From assembly GCA_017536205.1 (NCBI GenBank), contig JAFXHX010000008.1, forward strand, positions 62,001-126,000: a stretch of DNA of 64,000 bases, in the 5' to 3' direction. Every line of letters begins with the position of its first letter. The first letter of the stretch is position 1. The DNA comes from Clostridia bacterium (GTDB lineage Bacteria; Bacillota; Clostridia; Christensenellales; Borkfalkiaceae). The notes under the pieces were generated by a model that ran no database searches, was not told the DNA's origin, and was given only the letters and a program-made list of their open reading frames with translations. Positions 1 through 9,304 of the stretch are shown here, one piece after another. A program made the translations under genes and the position numbers.

Positions 1-1
1 T

Positions 2-1792
2 AACGTTACGCTTCATTTATCAACGCAAGCGGGCGTTTGTAATGAATACGGTGCAATTCAAGCAAAAAAATACGGATTTTCACGCGTTATTTTAGCAAGA
101 GAAACAAAAATTAGCGATATAGAGCGCATTTCAAAAATAATTGAAACCGAAGTTTTTATTCACGGTGCGCTTTGCACTTCGCTTTCTGGGCATTGTTATT
201 TTTCATCGTTTATAGGTGGAAATAGTGGTAACCGTGGCTTTTGCAAGCAACCGTGCAGAAAGAAATATTCATACGTTTATAATGGAAAAATTATAAAATC
301 GGGCTACGTTTTATCGCTTGCAGATTTATGTAGCCAAAAAGATATTGTTACTTTAAAAGATTTAGGCGTTAAGTCGTTTAAAATCGAAGGACGTTTGCGT
401 AGCGCAGAATACGTTGCTTCGGCAATACTTTTATACAAATCGGCTTTAAACGGCGAAAACGTTTCGCTTAACAATTTAAAAACTGCATACAATAGGGGCG
501 ATTATACTAGACTTTTAGGTTTTGGGCAAGAAAAATCGTTTATTTCTTCAAATATTCAAGGTCATAAAGGTTTAAGCGTAGGTAAAATTATAAAAGTGGT
601 TAAAGACGTTATTTTTATAAGCCCAACTTACGATTTTAAGGTTGGTGACGCTTTTAAAATTATTAGAAACGGCGTTGAAGTTGGCAACGGAACGTGCTTA
701 AATCAAAACGGCAAAACAGTTTTAAAATGCCACGGAAACGTTTTAGTGGGTGATAGCGTTAACTTAACTAAACGCGTTGATTTACTTGAAAGTTTGTGTA
801 TTAAAGAGCTAAAGGTTAGTATTACTGTTTTAGTTGATGCGTGCGCTAATAAACCTTTAACGTTAACTTGTGGCGATATTACGGTTTCTTCAAGCGATGC
901 GCTTGAACTTGCAAAGAACGCACCGGCAACAAAACAAGACGTTATTAACTCACTTATTAAAACCGACGTTTATCCTTATGAAGTAAGCGTTGACTTTAAA
1001 AGTTTTGATGGTAAATCTTTTATAGTTAAAAGCGTTTTAAACCGTTTGCGCGCAGAGTTATACGCCAAATTATTTTATGGAAAAATATCAAATATTACTT
1101 ATAAAATCGAAAAATATACTAATTTATGCATAACTGAAAACGGTTGCAATAACAGCGCAATTATTACAGATGATTTTAATTATTTAGAAAGTTACGACAA
1201 TATTATTTACGCTCCACAAGATTATAACAACGTAAAATTACCACATAATAAAAAAGTTTGGCTTTACGTTCCTGCGTTTTGCTCGGGTAGCGATTTAGAA
1301 ATTATAAATAAAATTGCTCCACACTTTCACGGCATTTACGGCGAAAGTTACTGGGCGCTTGAATATGCAATTCAAAAAGGCTTTAAACTTTTTGCAGGGT
1401 GTGGGTTTAACGTGTTTAACTCGCAAAACGTAAACGAACTACGTTTAAACGGCGTAAACGAGTTTTGCTATTCTAAAGAACTTTCATTAAGCGAAATTGC
1501 CAGTTTAAACTCTAACGGGTTCGTTTTAACAAACGGCGCAATCGAAGTTTTAGATTTAATATATTGTCCATTTTCTAAAAATTGCAAAAATTGCGAAATT
1601 AACGGCAATTTTGAACTTGTTGATGAAGATAGCAGAAGGTTTCCCGTTATTAAATATAAGTTAAGTGAGTGTAGATTTAAAGTGTTTAATAACGCTAAAC
1701 TTAACTATAATTATAGTGGCAACCAAATTACCGATAATAGAGCATCGTTATCTCTTATTACAAAAGGCAATTTACAAAAAGGCATAAAATGA
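2..1792 (+). CDS. Peptidase U32 family protein (RlhA/YrrO-like), 5' end outside window
   Basis: The reading frame is open from base 2, so the gene is cut by the window edge; at least 596 residues are present. The N-terminal visible part has the U32 core: HGALCTSLSG, then GNRGFCKQPCR with its paired cysteines (about 226-270), and KIEGRLRSAEYV. The rest is a long C-terminal extension with a second U32-like half (GCGFNVFNSQ, then CPFSKNCKNC), as in clostridial members of 700-800 aa. Characterised relatives (RlhA, TrhP) hydroxylate 23S rRNA or tRNA using prephenate-derived chemistry and an iron-sulfur cluster; which RNA is modified here cannot be told. The stop TGA overlaps the mutS2 ATG (ATGA), so the two are co-translated. 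An in-frame ATG at 395 is internal and is not the start. Confidence 0.9.
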   Translation, partial: NVTLHLSTQAGVCNEYGAIQAKKYGFSRVILARETKISDIERISKIIETEVFIHGALCTSLSGHCYFSSFIGGNSGNRGFCKQPCRKKYSYVYNGKIIKSGYVLSLADLCSQKDIVTLKDLGVKSFKIEGRLRSAEYVASAILLYKSALNGENVSLNNLKTAYNRGDYTRLLGFGQEKSFISSNIQGHKGLSVGKIIKVVKDVIFISPTYDFKVGDAFKIIRNGVEVGNGTCLNQNGKTVLKCHGNVLVGDSVNLTKRVDLLESLCIKELKVSITVLVDACANKPLTLTCGDITVSSSDALELAKNAPATKQDVINSLIKTDVYPYEVSVDFKSFDGKSFIVKSVLNRLRAELYAKLFYGKISNITYKIEKYTNLCITENGCNNSAIITDDFNYLESYDNIIYAPQDYNNVKLPHNKKVWLYVPAFCSGSDLEIINKIAPHFHGIYGESYWALEYAIQKGFKLFAGCGFNVFNSQNVNELRLNGVNEFCYSKELSLSEIASLNSNGFVLTNGAIEVLDLIYCPFSKNCKNCEINGNFELVDEDSRRFPVIKYKLSECRFKVFNNAKLNYNYSGNQITDNRASLSLITKGNLQKGIK

Positions 1793-4149
1793 TAAATAAT
1801 AAAGTTTTAAAATCATTAGAATACGATAAAATACTCGAAACTGTGGCATCTTATGCAGTTCTCGGTTATTCTAAAAAGGCACTTTTAAGCGAAGTGCCAG
1901 TTTGTGATTATTTATCAGTTAAGCATAATCTTGATAAAACTTGTGAAGCGTATAACTTATATATAAACGGCGTTAAAGGCGTTATTTATTTCGACGTTTT
2001 AGACGATGCTTTAGAGCGTGCTAAAAAGTTAGCAACGCTTGTTCCTAGCGAACTATTGTCGGTTGCAAGACTACTTCGCTCGGCCAGAATAACTGCAACC
2101 GAAATATTCGAGTTTAGTGAAAACACTAGCATTTTAAGAGATATAGCAAATCAAATATTTTACGATAATTACTTGGAAAATGACATTTTTTCTAAAATAG
2201 TAAACGAAAATGAAGTTGCCGATAACGCTTCACAAAAACTCTACGATTTAAGAAAAAACATAAAAAGAATTAACGAGCGTATTAGAGAGCGTTTACTTTC
2301 ATATATGCGTGCAGGCGCAAACAAATATTTACAAGATAACGTTGTTTCAATGCGAAACGGAAGATACGTCGTTCCCGTAAAAGCAGAACACGTTGGCTCG
2401 CTAAAAGGTTTTATACACGACAGGTCGCAAAGTGGTAGCACGTTTTTCGTTGAGCCACAAGAGATTTTAGATTTAAACAACGAACTTCGCCGTGAAATGC
2501 TTGCCGAAAGCGTTGAAGTAGAGCGTATTTTACAAGAACTTACACAAAACGTTTCGGCTATTTGCAATAATTTAGAAAAAGACGTTGAACTTTTAACCGA
2601 TTTAGACGTTTGCTTTGCAAAAGCCGAATATTCTTATAAAGTTAAAGGTGTTTACCCAAAACTTAACGCAAACGGCGAAATAAGTATTGTTAAGGGTAGG
2701 CACCCGCTTATTGATAAAGAAAAAGTTGTTCCTATAACCATTTCTTTTGGTGAAACTTACAATTTTTTACTAATATCAGGCCCAAATACGGGTGGTAAAA
2801 CAGTTACGTTAAAACTTGTTGGCTTGTTTACACTTATGGCAATGTCTGGCTTATACGTTCCAAGCGTTGAAGGTACAAAACTATCGGTTTTTGATAAAAT
2901 ATTTTGCAATATAGGCGATGAACAAAGTATTGAAAATAGTTTGTCAACCTTTTCATCGCACGTTAAAAATCTAGTTGATATTTTAAGCGGTGCAAACTCA
3001 AAATCACTCGTTTTAATAGACGAAATCGGCTCTGGTACAGACCCTGAAGAAGGCGCAGTTATAGCACAAGCAGTTCTAGAAGAACTTATAAATCTTAAAA
3101 GTTACGGCGTTATTACAACGCACTACTCGTCGCTGAAAGAATACGCTTTAATTGCAAGCCAAATTGAAAACGCTTCTATGGATTTTGACGGCGAAACCTT
3201 TGCACCACTATACAAACTTAACGTTGGCTCGCCGGGAACTTCTAACGCTATTGAAATATCAAGGCGTTTAGGACTTGATGAAAGCGTATTATTGCGTGCA
3301 AAATCGCTACTATCAAGTGAAAAGGTGGCGCTTGATAACGTTTTAAAACAAGCCGAAAAATCAAGAGTTGAAGCCGAAAACCTTAAAACTGAAATCGAGC
3401 GCATTAAAAATGAAGAAGTAAAACTATATAACGAACTTAAAAGTGAACGTGAAAAGTTTGAAAAAGAACGCGAGAAGTTTTTAGTAAAAGCAAAAGCAGA
3501 AGCAAGAAAACTTGTTAACGAAAAATTAGAAAACGCCGAAGAAATGCTTGCCGAAATGAAAGAAGTGTTTAAAAAAGCTGAGTACACTTCAAGCGATTAC
3601 GTTAAAATGGCAACGCTTAAAAACAAAATAGAAAACGAAAAATATAGCGTTGAAAAGGGTGAAGAAACAAGCGTTCCATACAAGCCTGCAATTATTGAAA
3701 AACTTAAAGTAGGCGATACCGTATATTTAAAATCGCTTAACCAAAACGGTGAGATATTAGAAATTAACAAAAAAGGTAAAACTGCTTGGGTGCTTTCGGG
3801 CATTGTTAGAATAAACGCTAAAATTGCCGATATTTTCGTTATTTCTACAAATAATTCAAAGAAAGAAACACCAACGGTTTCCATAAAGCGCGAAAATCAG
3901 TTTGAAATTAAAACCGAACTAAACGTTATTGGTAACAACCTAGACGAAGCGCTTTTAAAATTAGATAAGTTTATTGATAACGCAGTTTTATCAAATTACG
4001 AAGAAATTAGGGTTGTTCACGGAAAAGGTCAACACGTTTTATCTTCAGGCATACACAAATCGCTTAAAAAAGATAGGCGAGTTGACAGTTACCGTTTTGG
4101 CAAATACGGCGAAGGTGAAAACGGCGTTACCATTATAAAGATTAAATAG
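1789..4149 (+). CDS. mutS2: MutS2 family protein (endonuclease / ribosome-collision factor)
   Basis: 786 aa, the usual MutS2 length. It lacks the mismatch-recognition N-terminus of MutS1. It has the MutS core, a Walker A (SGPNTGGKTV, near residue 330), a Walker B (LIDEIGSGTDPEEG, near 408), a long charged coiled coil (about 510-610), a KOW-like strand segment and a C-terminal Smr domain (about 710-786). Family members suppress recombination or act on collided ribosomes (MutS2/RqcU); which applies here is unknown. Oddity: the Smr signature is degraded. LDLRG is LNVIG, and HGKGTGxLR is HGKGQHVLS, with only HGKG retained. The gene overlaps the upstream U32 gene by 4 nt. A promoter for the next gene starts directly after its stop. 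Confidence 0.95.
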   Translation: MINNKVLKSLEYDKILETVASYAVLGYSKKALLSEVPVCDYLSVKHNLDKTCEAYNLYINGVKGVIYFDVLDDALERAKKLATLVPSELLSVARLLRSARITATEIFEFSENTSILRDIANQIFYDNYLENDIFSKIVNENEVADNASQKLYDLRKNIKRINERIRERLLSYMRAGANKYLQDNVVSMRNGRYVVPVKAEHVGSLKGFIHDRSQSGSTFFVEPQEILDLNNELRREMLAESVEVERILQELTQNVSAICNNLEKDVELLTDLDVCFAKAEYSYKVKGVYPKLNANGEISIVKGRHPLIDKEKVVPITISFGETYNFLLISGPNTGGKTVTLKLVGLFTLMAMSGLYVPSVEGTKLSVFDKIFCNIGDEQSIENSLSTFSSHVKNLVDILSGANSKSLVLIDEIGSGTDPEEGAVIAQAVLEELINLKSYGVITTHYSSLKEYALIASQIENASMDFDGETFAPLYKLNVGSPGTSNAIEISRRLGLDESVLLRAKSLLSSEKVALDNVLKQAEKSRVEAENLKTEIERIKNEEVKLYNELKSEREKFEKEREKFLVKAKAEARKLVNEKLENAEEMLAEMKEVFKKAEYTSSDYVKMATLKNKIENEKYSVEKGEETSVPYKPAIIEKLKVGDTVYLKSLNQNGEILEINKKGKTAWVLSGIVRINAKIADIFVISTNNSKKETPTVSIKRENQFEIKTELNVIGNNLDEALLKLDKFIDNAVLSNYEEIRVVHGKGQHVLSSGIHKSLKKDRRVDSYRFGKYGEGENGVTIIKIK

Positions 4150-4177
4150 TTGACTTTTTATCATTTTATGATAAAAT
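4150..4177 (+). promoter_or_regulatory. Promoter of the 4187 gene, near-leaderless
   Basis: TTGACT (4150-4155), 16 bp, TAAAAT (4172-4177), with an upstream TG (extended -10). The ATG lies 9 nt after the -10 box, so the predicted transcript begins about 2-3 nt before the start codon and has no room for an SD site. Confidence 0.65.
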
Positions 4178-4186
4178 TATTGTGCT

Positions 4187-4723
4187 ATGAACGTTTACGA
4201 AATTACAATTGCACCGAAAAACGAGCGTGCAGATAAAATTAAAATGAATATTTTTGCAGTTTTAACTGCAATTAGCGTTACCGGTGCGCTAATTTGCTTT
4301 AACTTTGCATTTATGTGGGAAAATCTTATGTTTATACCCACCGTTTTGTTTGTGATTTTAATATTTGTGTTTCTATACGGAAAGCATCAATATTATAATT
4401 TTTACGACCTTTCGTTTTACGACGGCGAAATTAAAATTGTAAAAGTAAGAAACAATAACAAAAGGTTATTAATTGCTCGCTTTAACGGAAAAAATATAAC
4501 AAAAATAGGTTTAGTTTCAAAAACTAACGTAGATTTTAAAGAATATAAGCGCTTAATAGCAACAAGCAAGATAGAAAGTAATTCACTTTTAATAACGTTT
4601 GAAGACGGGGAATCTAAACTTTTAGTTTTACCGTATGAAGAAGGTTTTTTAACGGCGTTAATAAGATACTACGGCGTTAACAAGTGCGAAAAAGGTTTAA
4701 TTGAGTATATAAAAAGCAAATAA
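4187..4723 (+). CDS. Small two-TM membrane protein of unknown function
   Basis: 178 aa and not recognised as a named family. Two hydrophobic helices sit near residues 21-42 and 48-67. They are followed by a hydrophilic, beta-rich C-terminal half that would face the cytoplasm, an arrangement reminiscent of bacterial PH-like (bPH2) membrane proteins; this resemblance is only structural intuition. It has its own promoter immediately upstream and ends 1 nt before the cysteine desulfurase gene, so it leads an operon with that gene and thiI. No catalytic motif is visible. Confidence 0.8.
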   Translation: MNVYEITIAPKNERADKIKMNIFAVLTAISVTGALICFNFAFMWENLMFIPTVLFVILIFVFLYGKHQYYNFYDLSFYDGEIKIVKVRNNNKRLLIARFNGKNITKIGLVSKTNVDFKEYKRLIATSKIESNSLLITFEDGESKLLVLPYEEGFLTALIRYYGVNKCEKGLIEYIKSK

Positions 4724-4724
4724 A

Positions 4725-5849
4725 ATGAACAACGTTATTTATTTAGACAACGCGGCAACTACAAAACCGCTTAATAGCGCAGTTAAACGTGCAGAACAAT
4801 ATTTATTTGCCGATTTTTATAACCCTTCGGCAAAATATCACGGTGGAATTACTGCAAAAAACGCAATTAAAAACGCTAGGTCGTTAATTGAAAAGCAATT
4901 TGGCATAAATTACGAAGTGATTTTCACTTCTTGTGGCTCTGAAAGCGATAATACCGCTATTTTTTCGTATTTAAAACGTGGAAACGCCGTAACCACACTT
5001 GGCGAACACTCTGCCGTTTACGAGCCGTTTACACACTTTAAAAATAACGGTTACGACGCTAGGTTTGCAAGCCTTAACGAAGACGGAAGCGTTAACGTAG
5101 AAAACCTTTTAAGTTTAGTTGATAATAACACCGTTTTTGTTTCGGTTGTTCACGTTAACAACGAAACGGGTGCAATTAACGATATAAACGATATTGCAAA
5201 AAGGGTAAAAGCAAAAAATCCACGAGTTATCTTTCATAGCGACGGGGTGCAGGCGTTTTTAAAAGTTCCATTTAAGCCAAACGGCTTAATTGATTTATAT
5301 TCAATATCTGCACATAAAGTTGGTGGGTTTAAAGGCGTTGGCGCACTAATTAAGCATAAAAACGTTAAAAACCTTAAACCTTTAATTTTAGGTGGTGGGC
5401 AAGAAAACGCACTTAGAAGTGGAACTGAAAACGTTTACGGAATTAAAACGTTTGAATACGCCGTAGAAGAAAGACAATGCGTTTTAAAAAACTACGAAAA
5501 CGCTCTTGAACTTAAAAATGCGTTTTTAAATAATATTAATTTATCAATTTTTAAAGTTATTTCGTCAAACAACTCGTCGCCATACGTTATTTCAATTTCG
5601 GCGCTCGGTTTAAGGGGCGAAGTTTTGCAACATATGCTAGAAGAAAACGGCGTTATAGTAGGAACCGGCTCTGCTTGTTCTTCAAAGCACCCACATAGCC
5701 GTATTTTAACTGCAATAGGGTACGATAAAAAGGTACTAGACGGCGTTTTAAGAATAAGTTTTTCGCCCGAAACGACAATGCAAGAAGTTTTAACGGCAGT
5801 ACAACTAATTAACGAAAAAGCATTACAACTTAAAAAGGCTATATTATGA
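4725..5849 (+). CDS. iscS: Cysteine desulfurase (NifS/IscS family)
   Basis: 374 aa, a PLP-dependent class V aminotransferase fold. It starts with the diagnostic YLDNAATTKP. The PLP lysine lies in SAHKVGGFKG (near residue 195), followed by the GG..E..LRSGTEN motif. The catalytic cysteine is in GTGSACSSKHPHS (near residue 317). It removes sulfur from cysteine as a protein-bound persulfide. Position directly before thiI, with a 4-nt overlap, indicates it is the dedicated sulfur donor for tRNA 4-thiouridine, as with NifZ-ThiI of Bacillus. An SD is weak or absent because it follows the previous stop by one base, so translational coupling is likely. Confidence 0.95.
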   Translation: MNNVIYLDNAATTKPLNSAVKRAEQYLFADFYNPSAKYHGGITAKNAIKNARSLIEKQFGINYEVIFTSCGSESDNTAIFSYLKRGNAVTTLGEHSAVYEPFTHFKNNGYDARFASLNEDGSVNVENLLSLVDNNTVFVSVVHVNNETGAINDINDIAKRVKAKNPRVIFHSDGVQAFLKVPFKPNGLIDLYSISAHKVGGFKGVGALIKHKNVKNLKPLILGGGQENALRSGTENVYGIKTFEYAVEERQCVLKNYENALELKNAFLNNINLSIFKVISSNNSSPYVISISALGLRGEVLQHMLEENGVIVGTGSACSSKHPHSRILTAIGYDKKVLDGVLRISFSPETTMQEVLTAVQLINEKALQLKKAIL

Positions 5850-7000
5850 ATAAAGTTATAATTATAAGGTGGGGGGAACTTCATCTTAAAGGTAAAAATC
5901 GTGGAATATTTGAAAAAATGCTTGAAGATAACATTAAAAACTCTTTAAGCGGTTTAGATTTTACCTTTAAAAAAATATCGGGTAGATATTTAATTGAAAA
6001 CTTTAATGAATATGACGTAGACGATTTTATTTCAAGGCTTAAAAAAGTTGGTGGCGTTTATTCAGTTTCAGTTGCGCTTGCAGTTAAATCGCAAGTTGAA
6101 CTTATAACTTGCGCATGCCTTGAAACTATTAAAGATAAAGAAGGTACGTTTAAAGTTGAAACTAACAGGGCAGACAAGAAGTTTGAAATGCCTTCGGTTG
6201 ACTTTTCACGTCAACTTGGTGGAAAGATATTAAAGGCTTATCCACACCTTAAAGTTGACGTTCATAGCCCCGACTTTACCGTTCACGTTGATATTCGCGA
6301 AAGTGGCTACACTCTTGTTTATACCGACGTAATTATGATGATGGGTGGTATGCCAAGTGGTTCGTCAGGTAAGGGTTTACTTTTAATTTCGGGTGGTATT
6401 GATAGCCCCGTTGCCGGTTATTTAATGGCAAAACGTGGTATGAAACTTGAAGCGCTACACTTTCACTCTTACCCGTATACTAGTGAATCGGCAAAAGAAA
6501 AGGTTGTAGACCTTGCTAAAATGGTTGGCGCATATACGGGTGGAATTAAACTTCACGTTATAACTCTAACTGAAATACAAGAAGAAATACACAAAAACTG
6601 CCCCGAAGAATATATGATAACGCTCATGCGCCGTTTTATGATGAAAATTGCCGAAATTATCGCAAAAAATAACGGCTTACAAGCGCTTATAACGGGCGAG
6701 AGTTTAGGGCAAGTTGCTAGCCAAACTATTGAAAGCATAACGTCGTCTGGAAGCGTTGTTACGCTACCCGTATTACGTCCGCTTATTGCTTTTGATAAAA
6801 TTGACATAATAAAAATTGCCGAACAAATAGAAACTTATGAAACTTCAATATTACCATACGAAGATTGTTGCACCGTTTTCTTGCCCAAACACCCGTTAAT
6901 TAAGCCAAACCTAAAAAGGGTTATGCAAGAAGAAAGCAATTTAAACGTAGAATTACTTATTGAAAATGCGTTAAGCAGTGAAGAAATAATTGAACTTTAA
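5846..7000 (+). CDS. thiI: tRNA uridine 4-sulfurtransferase ThiI
   Basis: 384 aa. An N-terminal ferredoxin-like and THUMP tRNA-binding region (about 1-165) is followed by a PP-loop ATP pyrophosphatase domain with the P-loop LLISGGIDSPVAGY (about residue 178) and the EDCCTVFLPKHP segment near the C-terminus. It makes 4-thiouridine at position 8 of tRNA, taking persulfide sulfur from the adjacent desulfurase. As in most Firmicutes it lacks the C-terminal rhodanese domain of the E. coli enzyme. The start overlaps the end of the desulfurase gene, and a hairpin terminator follows the stop immediately. Confidence 0.96.
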   Translation: MNKVIIIRWGELHLKGKNRGIFEKMLEDNIKNSLSGLDFTFKKISGRYLIENFNEYDVDDFISRLKKVGGVYSVSVALAVKSQVELITCACLETIKDKEGTFKVETNRADKKFEMPSVDFSRQLGGKILKAYPHLKVDVHSPDFTVHVDIRESGYTLVYTDVIMMMGGMPSGSSGKGLLLISGGIDSPVAGYLMAKRGMKLEALHFHSYPYTSESAKEKVVDLAKMVGAYTGGIKLHVITLTEIQEEIHKNCPEEYMITLMRRFMMKIAEIIAKNNGLQALITGESLGQVASQTIESITSSGSVVTLPVLRPLIAFDKIDIIKIAEQIETYETSILPYEDCCTVFLPKHPLIKPNLKRVMQEESNLNVELLIENALSSEEIIEL

Positions 7001-7029
7001 AAAAATGCAACCAAATAGGTTGCATTTTT
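7001..7029. terminator. Bidirectional terminator between thiI and the PBP gene
   Basis: Inverted repeat with arms 7001-7012 and 7018-7029 (core TGCAACC/GGTTGCA). It is flanked by A-runs and T-runs, so it can end transcription from both convergent genes. Confidence 0.9.
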
Positions 7030-9200
7030 TAATCTAAAAACCACGTTCCGTTTTTAATTATATCTAATTCTTTTGAATATTTAACGCTATTAAAGTTATA
7101 TTCAACGGTTTTATAGCCGTGCGCTATAATTTTATAATTATATATGCCACCAAAATCAAGTTTATCAACTAATAGTGATTTAGGCTCACCTGAATATATG
7201 CAGGTAGTAATTCCGCCGTTTTCTTTATAAATATCAATTTTATTACAGTTTTTTATTATAAAATTAAGAGTAACTTCGTTGCCGTTTAGGTGTATACTTG
7301 CATTTTCAACACTAGGAACTAAATAATCGCTTAAATATTCGGTTGGCTCACTTCCTAAAAGGTAATAAAACGGCTCGCCGTTTTCACAAATTAACTCTCG
7401 CTGTTCAGTTAATAAAGTTTTAGTGTCAATTTGCTTTTTTATAACGCCGTTTGGCTCTTTAATAGGTGGTGGAGTACTATTTTTATAAATATACGATAAT
7501 ATTTCGCTAGAAACAACGGTTGGGTGATTACTTCCCGTAACAACGTTAGGCATAACTTCAGTTTCAGTTGGATAGTACCAAACGCCAACTATTTTGTCGC
7601 TAGTATAACTTACCGATATTGCATCGGTATTTCCGTTTTCAGTGCCACTAGTTCCCGTTTTTGCATAAACGTTAAAGGGGAGCGAGCGCAATTTCTTGCT
7701 AGTTCCGTTTAAAGTGGCTACGTTAAGCATATCACTAACTATAAATGCCGTTTGTTCTGAAAAAACGGGGGTGCTTATGGGCATATGCTCATACGTTTTT
7801 AGTCCGTTAACGTAAACGCATTTTATAAATGACGATTTAGTGTAGTTTCCACCAGAATTAAACACCGAATAAACGTCGCAAAGTTCCTTAATAGTTAAAC
7901 CACCACTTATAGCGCCGAGAGAAGATGGAAGCCCGTCGTTTAATATTGAAATGCCAAACTTGTTTGCATAACGCTCGGCTTTATCTATTCCGTAATCGTT
8001 TAATAGTTTTACAGACGGCACGTTTAAACTGTTTATTAAAGCAGTTCTAGCAGTAACTTTTCCACTATAACTACCGTTGTAATTTTTAGGCGAGTAGCCC
8101 GAAAATGAAATAGGCTCGTCGCTTAAAACCGAACTTTCTTTAATAAACCCGTCGTTAATACAAGGTGCGTAAACAAGCCACGGTTTAACGCATGACGCAG
8201 GCGAGCGCTTTAAGTTAGAATTATTTCCATAATATGCGATAACACCGTTATTTTTACTATCTATTACAATTTTTTGAGTGCCGTATTCTTCACATTTTAA
8301 CGAATAAAGTTCACGTTGTAATTCGGGGTTTAAATAAGTGTATAATCTAACTTTACCATAGCCATACGGCGTAAAATTATATAAACTTTCATATTCGTTT
8401 ATAACTGCGTTTATATAGTCGTTAACAAAATTATCTTCACTTGCAATTTTAACGTTTATAGGTTTTTTCGTTTCACTTTCATAAGTTTTATTATTTATAT
8501 ACCCACACTCGTTCATACATTTTAAAACAACGTTACGCCTATTTAAACAAGCGTTATAATTTTCGGTTGGTTGGTAAGTTGAAGGCGCTTTAATAAGCCC
8601 TGCTAACGTTGCGCTTTCGCTTAACGATAAACTGCTTGCGCTTTTAGAAAAGTACGTTTTAGAAGCCGATTCTATGCCGTAAGCACCTTTTCCAAAATAT
8701 ATAGTGTTTAAGTACAGTTCAAGTATTTTATCTTTTGAAAAATTACGCTCTAATTCAAGCGCTATTTTAATTTCGGCAAACTTTCGCTTTAACGTTTTTT
8801 CGTTTGATAGGTGAGTGTTTTTAACGAGTTGTTGAGTTATAGTTGATGCGCCTTCTTTAAAAGAAAGCGCTTTTATATTTTTTAAAGTTGCGCCTAGCAT
8901 TCTTTTTAAATCAATTCCGTTATGAGAGTAAAAACGCCTATCTTCAATAGCAATAAAGGCGTTTTTAGTGTTTTCGCTCAACTTGTTAAGCGTTATATAA
9001 TCACAGCCTTTAACCATACTTTTTTCTGCTATTAAATCGCCGTTTTGCGAATAGAACTCAAACGTTTGTGCCGATTTTAAAAGTTTGCTTTCGTCAAGTT
9101 TGTAATTTGACACCGATAAAAACATATAAATTACGCTACAAACGCCTATAATTACTACCGAACACAGTAAAAACGATATTATTTTCAACGCTTTTTTCAT
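7029..9200 (-). CDS. Class A penicillin-binding protein (PBP1A type)
   Basis: 723 aa. One N-terminal TM helix (about 5-28) is followed by a GT51 glycosyltransferase domain (EDRRFYSHNGID, GASTITQQLVKN, YLNTIYFGKGAYG; about 50-220). The transpeptidase domain has all three active-site motifs: SCVK (SxxK), SLN (SxN) and KTGTSG. A short beta-rich C-terminal extension of about 110 residues ends the protein. It polymerises and crosslinks peptidoglycan at the outer membrane face. It is monocistronic and convergent with thiI. The promoter is not clear; a TATAAA at 9213-9218 is the best -10 but lacks a good -35. Confidence 0.95.
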   Translation of the reverse strand: MKKALKIISFLLCSVVIIGVCSVIYMFLSVSNYKLDESKLLKSAQTFEFYSQNGDLIAEKSMVKGCDYITLNKLSENTKNAFIAIEDRRFYSHNGIDLKRMLGATLKNIKALSFKEGASTITQQLVKNTHLSNEKTLKRKFAEIKIALELERNFSKDKILELYLNTIYFGKGAYGIESASKTYFSKSASSLSLSESATLAGLIKAPSTYQPTENYNACLNRRNVVLKCMNECGYINNKTYESETKKPINVKIASEDNFVNDYINAVINEYESLYNFTPYGYGKVRLYTYLNPELQRELYSLKCEEYGTQKIVIDSKNNGVIAYYGNNSNLKRSPASCVKPWLVYAPCINDGFIKESSVLSDEPISFSGYSPKNYNGSYSGKVTARTALINSLNVPSVKLLNDYGIDKAERYANKFGISILNDGLPSSLGAISGGLTIKELCDVYSVFNSGGNYTKSSFIKCVYVNGLKTYEHMPISTPVFSEQTAFIVSDMLNVATLNGTSKKLRSLPFNVYAKTGTSGTENGNTDAISVSYTSDKIVGVWYYPTETEVMPNVVTGSNHPTVVSSEILSYIYKNSTPPPIKEPNGVIKKQIDTKTLLTEQRELICENGEPFYYLLGSEPTEYLSDYLVPSVENASIHLNGNEVTLNFIIKNCNKIDIYKENGGITTCIYSGEPKSLLVDKLDFGGIYNYKIIAHGYKTVEYNFNSVKYSKELDIIKNGTWFLD

Positions 9201-9269
9201 ACGTTATTAGTTTTTATAACAAAAAAGATTTTATGCGCGTAAAAAAGCCTTAAAATTAAAGTTATTTGC

Positions 9270-9298
9270 TTGAAAAAAAACGGCGTTACTTGTATAAT
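9270..9298 (+). promoter_or_regulatory. Leaderless promoter of the miaB-mutS-mutL-miaA operon
   Basis: TTGAAA (9270-9275), exactly 17 bp, TATAAT (9293-9298), then 6 nt and ATG at 9305. With the usual spacing of the start point, +1 falls on the A of the ATG. This also shows that an in-frame TTG at 9266, inside the promoter, is not the start. Confidence 0.8.
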
Positions 9299-9304
9299 AT
9301 CACT

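Noticed and set aside
304-492. Minus-strand frame of 62 aa inside the U32 gene
   Set aside because: It lies wholly inside a well-supported coding frame on the other strand and has no SD or promoter.
3123-3587. Long antisense frame (154 aa, Ser-rich) opposite mutS2
   Set aside because: It is a composition shadow of the Lys/Glu-rich coiled coil on the plus strand; no promoter, SD or protein-like domain.
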